Assembly: GCA_030592845.1 (NCBI GenBank)
Contig: JAUVII010000008.1
Coordinates: forward strand, 1-39,744
DNA: 39,744 nucleotides
Direction: 5' to 3'
Source: Candidatus Krumholzibacteriia bacterium
Lineage (GTDB): Bacteria > Krumholzibacteriota > Krumholzibacteriia > LZORAL124-64-63
Shown: positions 38,346 through 39,744 of the stretch, one piece after another
Layout of the letters: the number at the start of each line of letters is the position of its first letter
Numbering within the stretch: position 1 is the stretch's first letter
Notes under the pieces: generated by a model
What the model was told of the DNA's origin: nothing
Databases searched by the model: none
The model's input: the letters and a program-made list of their open reading frames with translations, nothing else
Program-made: the position numbers and the translations under genes

Positions 38346-38357
38346 TTACAATTGTAA
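38346..38357. promoter_or_regulatory. 12-bp perfect palindrome TTACAATTGTAA upstream of the DUF1254-like CDS
   Basis: Read directly; sits immediately upstream of the GGAGG ribosome-binding site. Confidence 0.4.
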
Positions 38358-38370
38358 ATGGAGGATTGTG

Positions 38371-39744
38371 ATGATGATTCCGCAAAGAACCAAACGCCAA
38401 GTTGCGGTTTTTTCCCTAACGATTGTTCTGGCCGCCGGGCTAATAATTCCAACCGCCTTTGCGGAAGAACCCACACCGGGCTTCAACAACAAGATCCCGG
38501 AGTCGATCATGACCCCGGACAAGGTTGAGACAAGAATCGGCACCCTCGAATTCTTCGACGGGATCCCCACCAAGGAGACCGCCAAGCTGGTCTACGACAA
38601 CCTCGATTTCATGCGCGGCGTGGAGACCTTTTTGAACGGGATTCCCGCCACTTCCCTGGAGGCGCTGCGACTCGGGGTTGCAGAACTCGGCGCCACGAAT
38701 TCCAACCAGGTCGTGATCTTCGACCAGCTTATGGACAGTAATCCCCTGTTCCTCACCGGCAACACCAGTACGGTCTATTGCCTCTCCTTTCTCGACCTCA
38801 AGAAGGATGGCCCAACGGTGGTAGAGATTCCGGCGGGGGCCGGCCCGGGGACGGTCAACGACGCCTTCTTCCGCTTTGTGATCGACATGGGCCCTCCCGG
38901 TCCCGACAAGGGCAAAGGTGGCAAGTACCTGATCCTTCCCCCCGATTACGAGGGTGAAATCCCCGACGGCTACTTCACCGCCAAGTCGACCAGCTGGGTA
39001 AACTGGGTCGCCCTGCGCGGATTCCTCGTTGACGGCAAGCCGGACGCGGCCACCAAAATGTGGAAAGATGGCTTGAAAATCTACCCCCTCGCCATGGCGG
39101 ATAATCCACCGGCGATGGAGTTCATCAGCGGCTCCGAGAAGGAGTTCAACTCAATCCATGCCAATGATTACGATTTTTACGAAGAGCTCCACACCGTCAT
39201 CGATCGCGAGCCGGTCGAGATGCTCGACCCCGAGTTGCGTGGACTCTTCTCGTCGATTGGCATCCAGAAGGGCAAGCCATTTGCTCCGGACGCCCGGATG
39301 AAAGAGCTGCTGACCGAGGCGGCCGAGGTGGCCAACGCGACCGCGCGTGCGCTCTTCTGGTTCGAACGCGAAGAGTCGGCGTTCCTTTACGAGGACAGCT
39401 ACTGGAAGCGGGGCTTCGTCGCCGGGAACTACGAGTACCTCGTGGACGATGGCATGGGCGGGCGCAACCTGGATGCGCGCACCCAGTTCTACTACATGGC
39501 GACGGTAAACACACCGGCCATGACCTGGAAGTTGATCGGCAAGGGTTCACAATACGCCTGGGGCTATCTGGATGAGAAGGGCAACTACCTCGACGGCAGC
39601 AAGAACTACAAACTGAACATCCCCAAGGATCCTCCCGCCGAGAAGTTCTGGTCGGTCGTGGCCTATGACCCCCAGACGCGTTCCGAACTCCAGACCGGCC
39701 AGCCATTCCCAAGCAAGCAAAGCCAGCGCGACAAGATGATCGTC
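38371..39744 (+). CDS. DUF1254/DUF1214-domain exported protein, 3' truncated by the window
   Basis: Open frame to the window end, absent from the ORF track: MMIPQRTKRQVAVFSLTIVLAAGLIIPTAFAEEPTPGFNNKIPESIMTPDKVETRIGTLEFFDGIPTKETAKLVYDNLDFMRGVETFLNGIPATSLEALRLG...; RBS GGAGG; C-terminal DARTQFYYMATVNTPAMTWKLIGKGSQYAWGYLDEKGNYLDGSKNYKLNIPKDPPAEKFWSVVAYDPQTRS. Confidence 0.85.
   Translation, partial: MMIPQRTKRQVAVFSLTIVLAAGLIIPTAFAEEPTPGFNNKIPESIMTPDKVETRIGTLEFFDGIPTKETAKLVYDNLDFMRGVETFLNGIPATSLEALRLGVAELGATNSNQVVIFDQLMDSNPLFLTGNTSTVYCLSFLDLKKDGPTVVEIPAGAGPGTVNDAFFRFVIDMGPPGPDKGKGGKYLILPPDYEGEIPDGYFTAKSTSWVNWVALRGFLVDGKPDAATKMWKDGLKIYPLAMADNPPAMEFISGSEKEFNSIHANDYDFYEELHTVIDREPVEMLDPELRGLFSSIGIQKGKPFAPDARMKELLTEAAEVANATARALFWFEREESAFLYEDSYWKRGFVAGNYEYLVDDGMGGRNLDARTQFYYMATVNTPAMTWKLIGKGSQYAWGYLDEKGNYLDGSKNYKLNIPKDPPAEKFWSVVAYDPQTRSELQTGQPFPSKQSQRDKMIV

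Noticed and set aside
1-39744. CRISPR arrays, tRNA/rRNA, prophage or transposase genes
   Set aside because: No regularly spaced repeats, cloverleaf-type sequences or integrase/transposase motifs were found by reading either strand.

Overview
High-GC bacterial accessory/housekeeping window of about 39.7 kb. No rRNA, tRNA, CRISPR array, integrase or transposase was seen. The C-terminal 'NPFN...DLRGRL...SGxYxxRL...' sorting-type domains on secreted proteins suggest an FCB-superphylum genome (inference). From left to right: an MscS channel gene interrupted by an in-frame TAG; a minus-strand envelope operon (YchJ-like, BamA-like, quinone oxidoreductase, GT2, GT9, OmpA) joined by successive 4-nt stop/start overlaps; divergent OPT transporter and pepT; a 98-nt hairpin with 34 perfect base pairs just after pepT; a PAS-type sigma-54 activator divergent from trxA, with a good -24/-12 promoter match and a GTTGCAAC dyad array between them; several alkaline-phosphatase-superfamily enzymes; a CHASE-like/PAS hybrid histidine kinase; a pentameric ligand-gated ion channel behind a HAD lipoprotein; an arylsulfatase; a PagL-like outer-membrane protein; a group-3 truncated globin; an acyl-CoA dehydrogenase; large secreted proteins; a GT-C membrane protein; a ClC channel with CBS and RCK_C domains; and a DUF1254/DUF1214-like CDS running off the right edge that the ORF track does not list. 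The strongest candidates for follow-up are the sigma-54/dyad-array arrangement controlling trxA, the long hairpin element, the tandem-repeat secreted protein at 36560-38254, and the HAD-lipoprotein/pLGIC gene pair. All family calls are from reading motifs, without database searches.
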